A stretch of 55,767 nt of DNA from Candidatus Nitromaritima sp. SCGC AAA288-L16 (GTDB taxonomy: Bacteria > Nitrospinota > Nitrospinia > Nitrospinales > VA-1). The DNA lies in the NCBI GenBank assembly GCA_000372225.1, contig AQTY01000010.1:1-55767 (forward strand). Direction: 5' to 3'. Below, piece by piece: positions 8,366-17,505 of the stretch. Position numbers and translations under genes: made by a program. The notes beneath the pieces were generated by a model that saw only the letters and a list, made by a program, of their open reading frames with translations, ran no database searches and was not told where the DNA came from. How positions within the stretch are numbered: the stretch's first letter is position 1; each line of letters starts with the position of its first letter.

Positions 8366-9654
8366 CGCCTACGCCTACCTCGTTTTTTCTTTTTTGGTTT
8401 GAAGAGAATTCCTACTTGGTCACCATCGTTTAGCCCAGATACAACTTCTTGCGCATCTCCATCACGCCATCCTAATTCAATTAGTTTTTCTGACAAAGCA
8501 ACCTCCATCTTCATTACTGCAAAGGATTTTTTACCTGACCTTTTGACAGCACCCCGAGGAATAGTCAACACATCCTCATGAACACCCGTTGTTATTACTA
8601 TGTTAGCTGTCATCTCAGGTCTCAATAGGGAAATATTTTTTTTTGAAATTTCTAACATAACTTCGTAATTGACGACATTATCCTTGATTACGGCTTTAGG
8701 ATGAATCTCACGAATTTCTGCTTGAAAAAATTTCTTTGGAAATGCATCTACAGTGAACCTTGCTTTTTGTCTGTCTTTTATTTTTCCAATATCTGTTTCG
8801 TCTACAAACGCTGTTACTTCTAGTTTTTTTAAATCAATTAGAGTGACAAATGTAGGAGCACTCATACTTGCTACCACGGTTTCACCTTCCTGGGTAGAAA
8901 CAAAAGCTACAACTCCATCAATTGGCGCAGTGACAGTGGCATAAGACAATTGGGTTTCTTCTTCGAGTATATTGGCAAGAGCTTTTTCAATCTTAGCTTC
9001 CTGAAGGCGAATGTCGTTTTTCAAACGAACTTCTTCAAGCTTAATTTCCTCTTCTGCCAAATTAATTTTTGCATTGAGCACTAATAAGCGCTCATCAGCC
9101 TCATCAACCACAGACTCTGAAACAATTCCCTTTTGTCTTAGAGCCTGATTACGGGAAAGCATTTTTTGCGCTAAACTAATCTGTGCGTTAAGCTCTTCCA
9201 ATTCTGCTTTTAATTTATTTATTTCAAGAGGACCTTCTTCTCTAATTTTAGTTAGACGTGCTTCTTCTGCCTTGAGATCAGCTCTATATTGAGCTACTCG
9301 CGCCAAGAGATCCTCATGTTCGATCTTTGCTATCGTATCGCCTGCCCTGACGATATCACCAATTTTAACCATAAGCTTTTCCAACCGCCCAGAAATACGG
9401 GCGCCAATTTTCACCTCTGCCCCTGTCTTTAAAGTCACGGTACCCGTCGCTAAAACTTTTTGATAAATATCCTTGCGTATGACAGGCTTAAACTCGTAAT
9501 CTGCAAAAGTCAGCTTATGCTCTTTCTTTCCAGAAAATAACCCTTGGACATTTTCCCAAACTGGGGAAAACTTTCCCTCGCGGGTCAGAAACCCTATAAA
9601 GCCTAAAAAAATCATAATAATGGCAAACCTAAGGAATTTCCCAGTTGTTCTCAT
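8362..9654 (-). CDS. MacA/HlyD-family periplasmic adaptor (membrane fusion protein)
   Basis: The adaptor of a tripartite exporter. The 430-residue product has one N-terminal membrane anchor (about 9-24), a lipoyl-like barrel half (KIGARISGRLEKLMVKIGD), a long charged helical hairpin (about 120-230), the second lipoyl half (APIDGVVAFVST) and beta-barrel domains. It ends in a very basic tail (KPKKKKRGRRRR), which is unusual for this family. It should link the inner-membrane permeases to an outer-membrane TolC-like channel, but no TolC gene is in the window. First gene of the operon, divergent from the AsmA-like gene across about 157 bases. Confidence 0.88.
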   Translation of the reverse strand: MRTTGKFLRFAIIMIFLGFIGFLTREGKFSPVWENVQGLFSGKKEHKLTFADYEFKPVIRKDIYQKVLATGTVTLKTGAEVKIGARISGRLEKLMVKIGDIVRAGDTIAKIEHEDLLARVAQYRADLKAEEARLTKIREEGPLEINKLKAELEELNAQISLAQKMLSRNQALRQKGIVSESVVDEADERLLVLNAKINLAEEEIKLEEVRLKNDIRLQEAKIEKALANILEEETQLSYATVTAPIDGVVAFVSTQEGETVVASMSAPTFVTLIDLKKLEVTAFVDETDIGKIKDRQKARFTVDAFPKKFFQAEIREIHPKAVIKDNVVNYEVMLEISKKNISLLRPEMTANIVITTGVHEDVLTIPRGAVKRSGKKSFAVMKMEVALSEKLIELGWRDGDAQEVVSGLNDGDQVGILFKPKKKKRGRRRR

Positions 9655-9811
9655 TACATGTTTTTCTTTAAATTTTGTAGTAGTAGATTTAATATGATAT
9701 TAACACATCGAAAAAAAGTCATACAGGTCAAATACCTTGTTTTTTATATTGTTATCGACATTCCACATCTTTTTCAAAATCGGCAAATTTCGCTTATAAC
9801 TTGAGTTCCTG

Positions 9812-12007
9812 ATGCCTAATCTAGTAAACGTACTTAAGGCCAAAAAAATAAGAAAATACACCAAGTTTGCCGTAGTCGTAAGCCTAATTCTGGGAATTAT
9901 TCTTTTTGGAATTTTTTCTGCAAATCTGGATTCTTTGCGTAAACCCATCATAAAGGAATTAAGCCAGATAACTGGATTATCTATCCAAATAGAATCATTA
10001 AACATTAGCTTTTCAAACGGTTTAAGTCTTCGTGGAAGTGGTTTGAAAGTGCGCTCTAAAGACAATTCACAGGAAATTTTTTCGGCTCAAAATATTTTTC
10101 TTAACGCAAAAATAAAACCTCTATTGAAAGGTCAATTGAAAATAAGAAAGATCATTTTGGTCAATCCAACTATGAACGTTTCTTTGAAGTCAGAGATAAA
10201 GCCAATTGATTCGCCAAATATTTTTAAAAATATGGGGCCCCTTAGCCAAGGGGCCCCGGCAAAGCCTAAGAGCCCAGAAAGTTCAGAGCTAATTGGAACC
10301 CCCACAACTGAAGTGAGTCTATTAAAATCTTTACGCAATCTCTTCCAAAACCAGAATTCATCACTTCGTGTCATTGAAGTAAAAAATGCAGAGCTGCTAC
10401 TTGTCCGACCTAAACTCGATTTATTTCCTGCGAAAAAGATCCCTATACGTGTAAGCGCTCGTCTTGATCTCATTAATCCAATCCCTAACCAGATCAACAT
10501 CAATGGAGATCTGTCCCGCCTTGAGATTGAAGGCTTAAGCTTCAGAGGAACGCTAAAAGCCAATGATTTATTAGCCAAAGAGACCTCTATCAATGTAGAA
10601 CTTGAGTCTACCTCTATCCCTGCACAAAAAATCAATACTCTTGCAGAGAAGTTGTCTAACCCAGAATCAACTCCTGTGAAATTCACTTCAGGTCAGATAG
10701 AAAAAATATTCATTGACTTGAAAGGAATTGTTGACTCAAACGAAAATCCACTCAAAAAAGTAGTGATTAAAAGTGGATTTAAAATCGAAAACCTTGAAAT
10801 TTCAATTCCTAAAATTAAGAAACTTGGGAATGTGCCCTTTTATAATATCGATGCTAACGGCATATGGGAAAATGGCATCTTGAACTATAAAGTTAATGGG
10901 ATGCTGTGGGATGGGACCATGCAATCCAACATTATCGTTAATCTACCTGATCTACTTAGAGGATCTTTGACTGGTACATATAATTCAGAAACAAAGTTTA
11001 ACAAGTTGGATTTTTCTTCAATAAGATTCAACCCTGTGGATAAATGGACACCTGTAACCGGAACTGCCAATGGATCGATCACAACTCAAAGTTCCTTTAA
11101 CAATAATATACGGACATACGGTAAACTGAAAATAAATGACCTCTCATTGAAGCATGAAATTCCTTATACAGCAAAACAAGTTACGTTTAGTTTTTCTAAG
11201 AAGTCCCCTTATCAAACTCAGGCACGTGTCCAGTTTAATGACTTACAGTTGAATAACATCTTACTTAGCTCTGTTAGCTCTAAACTAAAAATTTCTCCAG
11301 GAAAATTTATATTTAACAACGGACGCATCGTTCCCCCTAATGGAATTATTCTCTTTTCAGGTCATTACCGCCCGAAACCCAATACTTATGTAATACGTAT
11401 CGATGGCAACAAACTTTTCCTCCCAGATTTTTTAAAAGGAAAAATGGAAGGTTCCGGACTCTTCAAGGGAATGTTTCAGGGAAACTTCAATACAGCGAAA
11501 ATAGCTCAACAAAAAGGAGAAGATGTATATTTTTCTCATATCGCTGATGGTCTTTCAGGGAAATTTGGCTTTGAGGTTGAAAATGGGCATATAAATTCTT
11601 CCTTGTGGATGACAGATGAACTAATACCATCGCTCAGCCCTGTGGCAGTTATTTCTAAAAAAATTGGACTAAGCTATGACACCTTGATGGGTGACTTTAA
11701 AGTTTGGAAAGGAAAAACCTCTACTGAAAACTTTGAACTCAAAGGACCGCAAATCAACCTTTCGGCTTCGGCAACTGCCAATTTAATAACCGGAGAACTA
11801 GATGGGAAAATTAAGGTGACACCCATGCAATTATTAAACAGCATAACGAAGGCGGCACCATTACTTAGTGATATCTTTAAGAATGACCTAAAGGATGCCC
11901 TAACCGAAACACACTTCAACCTCGATGGCACGTGGGAAAAACCTAAATTGATCCTAAAGGAAGAAAAAACTCTATTTGGTAAACCTATGGATATTTTAAA
12001 TAATTAG
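9812..12007 (+). CDS. AsmA-like envelope protein
   Basis: A 731-residue protein with an N-terminal membrane helix (about 20-38) followed by a long beta-rich region. The post-helix start matches AsmA proteins: a segment with LSQITGLSIQIESL, then LKIRKIILVNPTMNVS. The C-terminal AsmA-type part has ENFELKGPQINLSASATANL followed by a DGTWEKPKLIL strand. AsmA-like proteins are periplasmic, inner-membrane-anchored bridges implicated in phospholipid transport and outer-membrane homeostasis. A Pro/Ser/Lys linker near residues 137-165 contains a very GC-rich DNA hairpin. Transcribed away from the MacAB-like operon. Confidence 0.85.
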   Translation: MPNLVNVLKAKKIRKYTKFAVVVSLILGIILFGIFSANLDSLRKPIIKELSQITGLSIQIESLNISFSNGLSLRGSGLKVRSKDNSQEIFSAQNIFLNAKIKPLLKGQLKIRKIILVNPTMNVSLKSEIKPIDSPNIFKNMGPLSQGAPAKPKSPESSELIGTPTTEVSLLKSLRNLFQNQNSSLRVIEVKNAELLLVRPKLDLFPAKKIPIRVSARLDLINPIPNQININGDLSRLEIEGLSFRGTLKANDLLAKETSINVELESTSIPAQKINTLAEKLSNPESTPVKFTSGQIEKIFIDLKGIVDSNENPLKKVVIKSGFKIENLEISIPKIKKLGNVPFYNIDANGIWENGILNYKVNGMLWDGTMQSNIIVNLPDLLRGSLTGTYNSETKFNKLDFSSIRFNPVDKWTPVTGTANGSITTQSSFNNNIRTYGKLKINDLSLKHEIPYTAKQVTFSFSKKSPYQTQARVQFNDLQLNNILLSSVSSKLKISPGKFIFNNGRIVPPNGIILFSGHYRPKPNTYVIRIDGNKLFLPDFLKGKMEGSGLFKGMFQGNFNTAKIAQQKGEDVYFSHIADGLSGKFGFEVENGHINSSLWMTDELIPSLSPVAVISKKIGLSYDTLMGDFKVWKGKTSTENFELKGPQINLSASATANLITGELDGKIKVTPMQLLNSITKAAPLLSDIFKNDLKDALTETHFNLDGTWEKPKLILKEEKTLFGKPMDILNN
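10234..10257. repeat. Perfect GC-rich hairpin inside the AsmA-like gene
   Basis: A 10-bp arm (10234-10243) and its exact reverse complement (10248-10257) flank a 4-base loop. Each arm contains the octamer GGGGCCCC. It lies in frame in an AT-rich gene and encodes part of a low-complexity linker (GPLSQGAPA). No T-run follows, so it is not a standard terminator. Confidence 0.8.
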
Positions 12008-12407
12008 ACCAAGGTATCCAGGCTAAAAACAATCTTACACCAGAAATAGATACCCACGGTTTTTCCTTCCAACCTCCCAAAATCAACGTTGATAGAAATT
12101 TATTTTTTCATAATCTATTGAACGGTTTAAGTTCTCTCCATGTTTTTTGCTTCCTACTCGATAGATTTTATCTATTTGATGATCAAAATAAATCTTTTAA
12201 AACCCCTAGAAGTTAAAACCCGTGATGTCATTGGTTTTATATTCACCTAATTAAGGGTATTTGCGATCTAGCAAAAATATAGCCTCGCATACGTCATCAA
12301 AAAATAAACATAACATTATAAGATATTGATTTATAAGGATATATGTGCTAACCTGCAATTGTTGTTATCGTATTGAATATTTTCTATATCAGAAAGAGAA
12401 AGGCGTT
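12008..12407. other. 400-base gap without a recognised gene
   Basis: AT-rich spacer between the AsmA-like gene and a short basic ORF. I find no convincing coding frame, RNA gene or strong terminator. Short imperfect inverted repeats around 12160-12200 are probably chance. Confidence 0.4.
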
Positions 12408-12527
12408 ATGAGACAACTATTGGATTTAAAAATCAGAATAGCTAAGAGGGACATACAGATGCGCTATTATTTACTGATGCTATGGATCCGCCACAAGTTA
12501 GGAAAAACAAAAGAATTTAGTCGTTAG
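12408..12527 (+). CDS. Putative 39-residue basic peptide
   Basis: An ATG at 12408 preceded by AGAAAGG opens a 39-residue frame rich in Arg, Lys, Leu and Ile (MRQLLDLKIRIAKRD...). It could form a cationic amphipathic helix. An alternative, longer reading from 12345 adds 21 residues with four cysteines but has no better ribosome site. It precedes the small membrane protein gene at 12610 on the same strand. Evidence for translation is limited to the ribosome site and frame. Confidence 0.3.
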   Translation: MRQLLDLKIRIAKRDIQMRYYLLMLWIRHKLGKTKEFSR

Positions 12528-12609
12528 GAAATTCGGCTACTTCTAAGTTCAATGCTTCAGTAACGCAAAGAAAAAAGACCATTGATTTATAACCAAAGAG
12601 GGTAAAATT

Positions 12610-12984
12610 ATGGATATCACTAGAAAGTTTGGCCGGGTTGGGGCTGTTTTGCTACCCGTAGCATTACTTGCAGTCTTTTTCAAATATTTACACCCCTTAA
12701 ACGCAATTCTTCATGGGATTGAAGGTTGGGGGGCCAGAAAAATCGCTTTCACACTATTTATCTCGTTCTTTGCTATATGGTCACTTCTTCATATGACTTC
12801 TCTTTTGTTTGCACGGATTGCAAGTTGGGTTTGGAATGGAACATACTCGAAGTTACGGGAAAATATAAGCTATAGCGATAATGAAAACCGAAAAGAATCT
12901 TTAAGAAATAGAATGGATTTTCAAAATGCGGAGGAACGCGAAGAATTGTTCAAAGTAGATTTAAGAGATGAAAATGCCGCATAG
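12610..12984 (+). CDS. Hypothetical two-helix membrane protein
   Basis: A 124-residue protein with two hydrophobic segments (about 10-28 and 46-72), then a charged cytosolic tail (about 80-124) rich in Arg, Asn and Glu. A clear AGAGGG site lies about 7 bases upstream of the ATG and a strong terminator follows 57 bases after the stop, so it is a bounded transcription unit. No family is recognised. Confidence 0.62.
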   Translation: MDITRKFGRVGAVLLPVALLAVFFKYLHPLNAILHGIEGWGARKIAFTLFISFFAIWSLLHMTSLLFARIASWVWNGTYSKLRENISYSDNENRKESLRNRMDFQNAEEREELFKVDLRDENAA

Positions 12985-13041
12985 TATATTTTTTATGGAA
13001 TTGTAACCATCAGCCTGATGGGGTAACTAAGTCAAACTATT

Positions 13042-13080
13042 AAAAGCCGAAAATCCTTTTGGATTTCTCGGCTTTTTTTA
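13042..13080. terminator. Intrinsic terminator, usable from both sides
   Basis: AAAAGCCGA plus AAATCC (13042-13056) pairs with GGATTT and TCGGCTTTT (13061-13076) with one bulged C and a TTTT loop. A T-run follows on the plus strand and an A-run opens the element, so it can serve both the upstream membrane protein gene and the convergent Nfu gene. Confidence 0.85.
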
Positions 13081-13122
13081 TAAAAAACGCAACTATGTCC
13101 TGAAAAACATAGGTGCTGGGTT

Positions 13123-13820
13123 TTAGACTGCTTTTACTTCCAGGTCTTTATGCAGTTGCTGACGAATTTGGGTCTGGATATATTGAAGGGTTCCGGTCGA
13201 GGAAGTTGGACAACTCCCACAGGCACCTTGATAAAGAATTTCTACTATATTTCCGTTAATTCCTTTTACCTCAACCCCACCCCCATCCTGGGCAAGATTC
13301 TTTCGAATTGAGCGATCAAGCACCATTTCTACGGCGTCAAGCTTCTCACCATTCGACAAAGACAAGAACTTTTCCACATCAATATTTAGTTTGGCACCTT
13401 TGTCACTTTTATATAAGGTCACATTTAAGTCAATCGTTTTCCAAACTTGTTCCTTAAGAGGGTTCCAGCTAACATCATCTACTTTAGTTACTGTTATGAA
13501 GTTATCCATAATAAAAACTGTCTTCACTTCGGGTTTATCGAATAAAAGTTTGCCCAGTTGATCTTCCCCGTAATCATTTTTTGACTCGTATGAAAGGTTG
13601 CCATGTTCCATGATTTGCGAATTAAGCACAAATTGTAATGCACTCGGATTAGGGGTTTCCCTAGTGCGAACAACCTTTATCTCCGATTTTCCTTTAGCAA
13701 TAGGAGTTACCTTGGGTCGAATTTTTTTCCCTGAATTACTCCCTGCTTTTTTTTCTTTTGAAGTGCTAAAACGTCGCTGAGTTTCACTGGTGGTTTTTTT
13801 TCAAAAGTATGCCGAGTCAA
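13123..13820 (-). CDS. nfu: Nfu-type iron-sulfur carrier, apparent -1 frameshift near the N-terminus
   Basis: A scaffold or carrier that delivers Fe-S clusters. The C-terminal NifU domain shows GACGSCPTSS with the cluster-binding CxxC, preceded by LDRSIRKNLAQDGGGVEV. Upstream lies an Nfu_N domain. The first usable start in this frame is a GTG at 13629, but the hallmark Nfu_N motif TPNPSALQFV is encoded upstream of it (about 13630-13656). The frame stays open to 13800 with no ATG, GTG or TTG. A neighbouring frame has GTG 13787 or TTG 13820 and would join by a -1 shift at seven A's (13722-13728 on the plus strand). Coordinates assume that joining. A lost base in the run, or an unusual start codon, are the alternatives. 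Confidence 0.7.
13722..13728 (-). other. A-heptamer, candidate -1 slip site or indel in nfu
   Basis: On the minus strand the upstream frame reads GGA AAA AAA TTC, which is a textbook X-XXY-YYZ slippery arrangement (A AAA AAA). A -1 step gives ATT CGA CCC, the frame that encodes the conserved Nfu sequence. Without the step the upstream frame hits TAA four codons later. Confidence 0.5.
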
Positions 13821-14047
13821 CCTAAAATCGGCAAAAATTAATAGTACTGATTAATTCTAGTATAACTCATATTAAGATCCAAGCTTGATCAAAGTACTTA
13901 AATTAAGACAAAAAAGATTAAACTTTCGTGAAAATCAAGCATACGTACTTCCTAAATTATCCGAGTGTTCTCTTTATGTCGCCAGTTCATTGTTTTTTCC
14001 TCTAGATAGAAATAATTCTCCATAAAAACTCTATACAATAAGGTAAT

Positions 14048-15754
14048 TTAAAGCCTCGCTGAGGCTGTCATAAGTTTTTCTTTCCGACCTCTAAGCGTTG
14101 CCATACCTTCATACCCAACAAACAAGGCTAGAATAATCAGAAAAACTGCCGCGGTCCCCAAAAAAATATTAGGTTCAGGTTGGCTATAAAATCTGTAGGA
14201 CTGCCAAACCAGAGCGCCAATTGTTGTGACTATCATAAAAATAGCTGGGTAAAGTGCAAACTTTGTGGGTTTACCCATTACCATAAGCCATGTGGCAATA
14301 ACAAATAATGCTACCGCAGCAATAAGCTGATTAGTTGCTCCAAAAATAGGCCAGATTTTCTGCCAACCATCAGTTGAACCTATTAAGTATGAAAAAAATA
14401 CTACTAGAACTGTACAAATATATTTATTCTTAAATAAAACTATTCTCTGCCCGACAGATTCCTGCACAATAAAACGCGTGATGCGTACTGCAGAGTCAAG
14501 AGTCGTTAAAACAAAAGTGTTTAGAGCTAAAACTGCTATCATAGAAGCAAATGTAAAGCTTAAAAATGGTAACATTTGATGAACCAAGTTGCCGAAGCCG
14601 TGCCCGTAGGCAAGAATCCATCCACCCGACTGTAAGGTTTCTCGAAACCCAAGCGTGTTCATGTCTATCCCCCCGCTGGCCGGGGCAACCCAGTATAACC
14701 CACCACTCACAAGCAAAACGGTCACCACAGCCACCATACCTTCGGTGAGCATTCCCCCATAAGCAATAGATTTGCCCTGCGACTCAACTGCAAGTTGTTT
14801 GGAAGTTGTTCCTCCAGCTACTAAGGAGTGAAAACCGGAAACCGCTCCGCAAGCAACCAACACAAATAACATGGGCCATACTGGCCCCTGTTCTTCAGAA
14901 AAACCTCCTCGATATGCTGGGGTATGAAGTTCAGGATGAATCCATAAAAGTGCAAGCACAGCCAAGGCCATCGAACCAAACAGAATATAGGTCGATAAAT
15001 AATCACGCGGCTGGAGAAGAATATTCACAGGAAGAACGGATGCTACCGCCGCATATATCAAAAGGATCACAAACCAGAATATTAATGGCGAAAGACCGAT
15101 AACCCCGTTTTCAGGAAGCTCAACTGGAAATTGAAAACCAAAATAAATACTTAAAATAACTCCCGCAACCGCAATAATAGATGAAACAGCTAGGTCGGTG
15201 TTTCTGTAGTAAATAAACCAACCTAGAGCAATTGATATCGGAATAATAGCGAACGTTGGTACTACCATCTGAGGTTGAGCAATGAGAGTTTTAGCCGCGA
15301 CAACACCAAAAACAGCAATCACTAGAAGCATTGCCAACACAAGGAAAATGGAAAAAACAGACTTTGCTCGGAAACCCATCGTTTTTTCAGCTATATCTGC
15401 AATAGAACTGCCTCGGTTCCGGACCGAAACCATCAACGCCAAATAGTCATGGACAGCTCCAATAAAAACATTCCCGGTAAGAATCCAGACCAACGTCACT
15501 ACCCATCCAAAATGATGCATTGCGACAATGGGACCAATCACAGGACCTGCCCCTGCAATAGAAGCAAAGTTATGACCAAACAACACCAATGGCTTAGATT
15601 CGACAAAGTCAACACCGTCCCCCTGTAGCACCGCAGGTGTAGAGAGAGAATTGTCGGGCTGAATTACTTCACGGTCAAGACGCCCAGCATAATACCGATA
15701 TCCAATAAAGAAAAAAAACAACCCCGAAAATATAAGTATAGATACAGTCAACAT
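14048..15754 (-). CDS. cstA: CstA-family carbon starvation protein (pyruvate/peptide transporter)
   Basis: A polytopic inner-membrane transporter of about 568 residues with many hydrophobic helices. CstA hallmarks are FGHNFASIAGAGPVIGP near residue 60, the HDYLALMVSVRNRG segment near 103, a GFHSLVAGGTTSKQL segment and, later, LTTLDSAVRITRF and the FGATNQLIAA motif. E. coli CstA takes up peptides and its paralogue BtsT takes up pyruvate; the substrate here is not decidable. It is shorter than E. coli CstA (about 700), as in many non-enteric members. It stands alone between nfu and purA. Confidence 0.9.
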   Translation of the reverse strand: MLTVSILIFSGLFFFFIGYRYYAGRLDREVIQPDNSLSTPAVLQGDGVDFVESKPLVLFGHNFASIAGAGPVIGPIVAMHHFGWVVTLVWILTGNVFIGAVHDYLALMVSVRNRGSSIADIAEKTMGFRAKSVFSIFLVLAMLLVIAVFGVVAAKTLIAQPQMVVPTFAIIPISIALGWFIYYRNTDLAVSSIIAVAGVILSIYFGFQFPVELPENGVIGLSPLIFWFVILLIYAAVASVLPVNILLQPRDYLSTYILFGSMALAVLALLWIHPELHTPAYRGGFSEEQGPVWPMLFVLVACGAVSGFHSLVAGGTTSKQLAVESQGKSIAYGGMLTEGMVAVVTVLLVSGGLYWVAPASGGIDMNTLGFRETLQSGGWILAYGHGFGNLVHQMLPFLSFTFASMIAVLALNTFVLTTLDSAVRITRFIVQESVGQRIVLFKNKYICTVLVVFFSYLIGSTDGWQKIWPIFGATNQLIAAVALFVIATWLMVMGKPTKFALYPAIFMIVTTIGALVWQSYRFYSQPEPNIFLGTAAVFLIILALFVGYEGMATLRGRKEKLMTASARL

Positions 15755-16006
15755 TTATTATTGAGATTAAAGTTTGTGCGCATGTTAAGAGAATTATTGT
15801 GACATCTTATTCTTTATAGTATCAAAATAATCCCAAGAAGCTCCAGATTTCCGGAAAACCTTTCCCAAATAAAACAATATGACGACTTTATTTCGAAAAC
15901 GTTACGACACAAACACGTTATCATCAATAATCGTTAAATAAATTAAGAGTCTATTAGATTTGTTGAAAAGTAGGGATAAACTTTTGCAGGAGAGAAATAG
16001 GAGATA

Positions 16007-17293
16007 CTAGAATAATGCCCCTTGGCGAATGGTTTGGTTTCGTTCTGGTCCAGTTGAAATCATCAAGAATCCAACTCCCAGAATATTTTGTAACCCATCG
16101 ATATACTGTTTTGCATTATCGGGCAGTTGGTCAAACTTTTCGGCTTTGACAGTACTTTGATTCCATCCTTCAAACTGTGTGTAGACCGGTTCACCATTTT
16201 CTAGAATATCCAGATCTGCGGGCATTTCTTCGTATACCTTCCCTTTGTACTTATATCCGGTACACACTCTTAAAGTGTTAAATCGATCGAGAACGTCCAG
16301 CTTTGTAATAGCCATAGCATCAATACCATTCAAATGAATAGCATAACGAGCAACAACTGCGTCAAACCAACCACAGCGTCTCGGGCGTCCCGTCGTAGAA
16401 CCAAACTCACGTCCTTCATCACGCAATCTCTCTCCATCTTCATCATGAAGTTCTGTTGGGAAGGGTCCTTCCCCAACACGAGTCGTATAAGCCTTGATAA
16501 CCCCCACCACTCTCTCAATTTGAGTGGGCGGAACACCTAAACCAGTCGAAGCACCTCCAGAAGTCGAGTTTGATGAAGTTACAAAAGGGTAGGTCCCGTG
16601 ATCTACATCCAGCATTGTTCCTTGAGCTCCTTCACAAAGAACTTTTTTCTTTTGCTCGATCTCGTCACGCAAAAGAACATGTGTGTCTCCGATATATTTA
16701 AGAATTGTTTCTTGGTAATCCATCAATTCGTCAAACATAGACTCACACGACGGAAGCTCTTTGCCATACAAATCTTTAAAAATACTATTTTTTTCTTGAT
16801 AGTTGGACTCCAATTTTTTCTTTAGATACTTTTCATCCCTGTAGTCACAGGTACGTATACCCGTCCGAGCAATTTTATCTGCATATGAGGGCCCTATTCC
16901 TCGTCCAGTCGTACCAATTTTTTCAAAATGGTTTGAATTTTCACGACCTTTATCAAATGTACCGTGGTATGGAAGGATTATATTGGCGCGATCACTAATG
17001 ACCAATCGATCATCTAGGTCAATATTTGCTTTTTTTAATAAATCCATCTCATAAATCAAAGCCGCTGGATCGATCACAACACCGTTACCTATGATACAGA
17101 GCTTTCCAGAATGAAAAATTCCTGAAGGAATAAGATGCAAGATGTGCTGATTACCATCAAACACGATTGTATGACCTGCGTTATGTCCTCCCGCATACCG
17201 GGCAATGACGTCTGCCTCTTCTGAAAAAAGGTCAATAATTTTTCCTTTTCCCTCATCCCCCCATTGCATTCCTACAACAACAGCAACTGACAT
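16007..17293 (-). CDS. purA: Adenylosuccinate synthetase
   Basis: Joins IMP and aspartate with GTP to make adenylosuccinate, the first committed step to AMP. The 428-residue length is normal. The N-terminus shows VVVGMQWGDEGKGKIID with the GDEGKGK P-loop at 12-18 and the catalytic His41 in GGHNAGHT. Later come TTGRGIGPSYADK, the GTPVTSSN-type stretch (YPFVTSSNSTSGG) and GSTTGRPRRCGWFD. I chose ATG 17293 over a TTG at 17311: AGGGAAAG precedes it, the family begins here, and a consensus promoter starts transcription about 36 bases upstream. Confidence 0.96.
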   Translation of the reverse strand: MSVAVVVGMQWGDEGKGKIIDLFSEEADVIARYAGGHNAGHTIVFDGNQHILHLIPSGIFHSGKLCIIGNGVVIDPAALIYEMDLLKKANIDLDDRLVISDRANIILPYHGTFDKGRENSNHFEKIGTTGRGIGPSYADKIARTGIRTCDYRDEKYLKKKLESNYQEKNSIFKDLYGKELPSCESMFDELMDYQETILKYIGDTHVLLRDEIEQKKKVLCEGAQGTMLDVDHGTYPFVTSSNSTSGGASTGLGVPPTQIERVVGVIKAYTTRVGEGPFPTELHDEDGERLRDEGREFGSTTGRPRRCGWFDAVVARYAIHLNGIDAMAITKLDVLDRFNTLRVCTGYKYKGKVYEEMPADLDILENGEPVYTQFEGWNQSTVKAEKFDQLPDNAKQYIDGLQNILGVGFLMISTGPERNQTIRQGALF

Positions 17294-17335
17294 AACTTTC
17301 CCTGAGTACAATTTAAAAACACCAAACAGCGCGCC

Positions 17336-17364
17336 ATTATCTACATGTGACTAGCAGATGTCAA
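17336..17364 (-). promoter_or_regulatory. Consensus sigma-70 promoter for purA
   Basis: On the minus strand TTGACA (17364-17359), exactly 17 bases, then GATAAT (17341-17336; five of six). The predicted start of transcription is about 36 bases before the purA ATG. Confidence 0.75.
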
Positions 17365-17391
17365 CCAACGTAAAAATAATCAAAAATAAGC

Positions 17392-17455
17392 ACACCCATT
17401 AATTTGTACAGTTATACAAAAAAAATCAACCACGTACATTTAAAAAAATGGGTGT
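17392..17455. repeat. Nested inverted repeats upstream of purA
   Basis: A 9-bp repeat ACACCCATT (17392-17400) pairs with AATGGGTGT (17447-17455). Inside it a smaller one pairs TTTGTA (17403-17408) with TACAAA (17415-17420). It sits between ykgJ-like and purA. It may be a terminator for proB/ykgJ (T-rich sequence follows on the minus strand) or an operator near the purA promoter. Confidence 0.35.
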
Positions 17456-17505
17456 TTTACTTTTTTAAAGAACAGTTAATGACGCGAACCCAAAATTAAA
17501 TCATC

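Noticed and set aside
9700..10065. A 121-codon minus-strand frame
   Set aside because: It overlaps the start of the clear AsmA-like gene on the other strand and has no recognisable domain or ribosome site.
14806..15102. A 98-codon plus-strand frame within cstA
   Set aside because: It is antisense to strongly conserved CstA helices and its translation is low in structure; a shadow frame.
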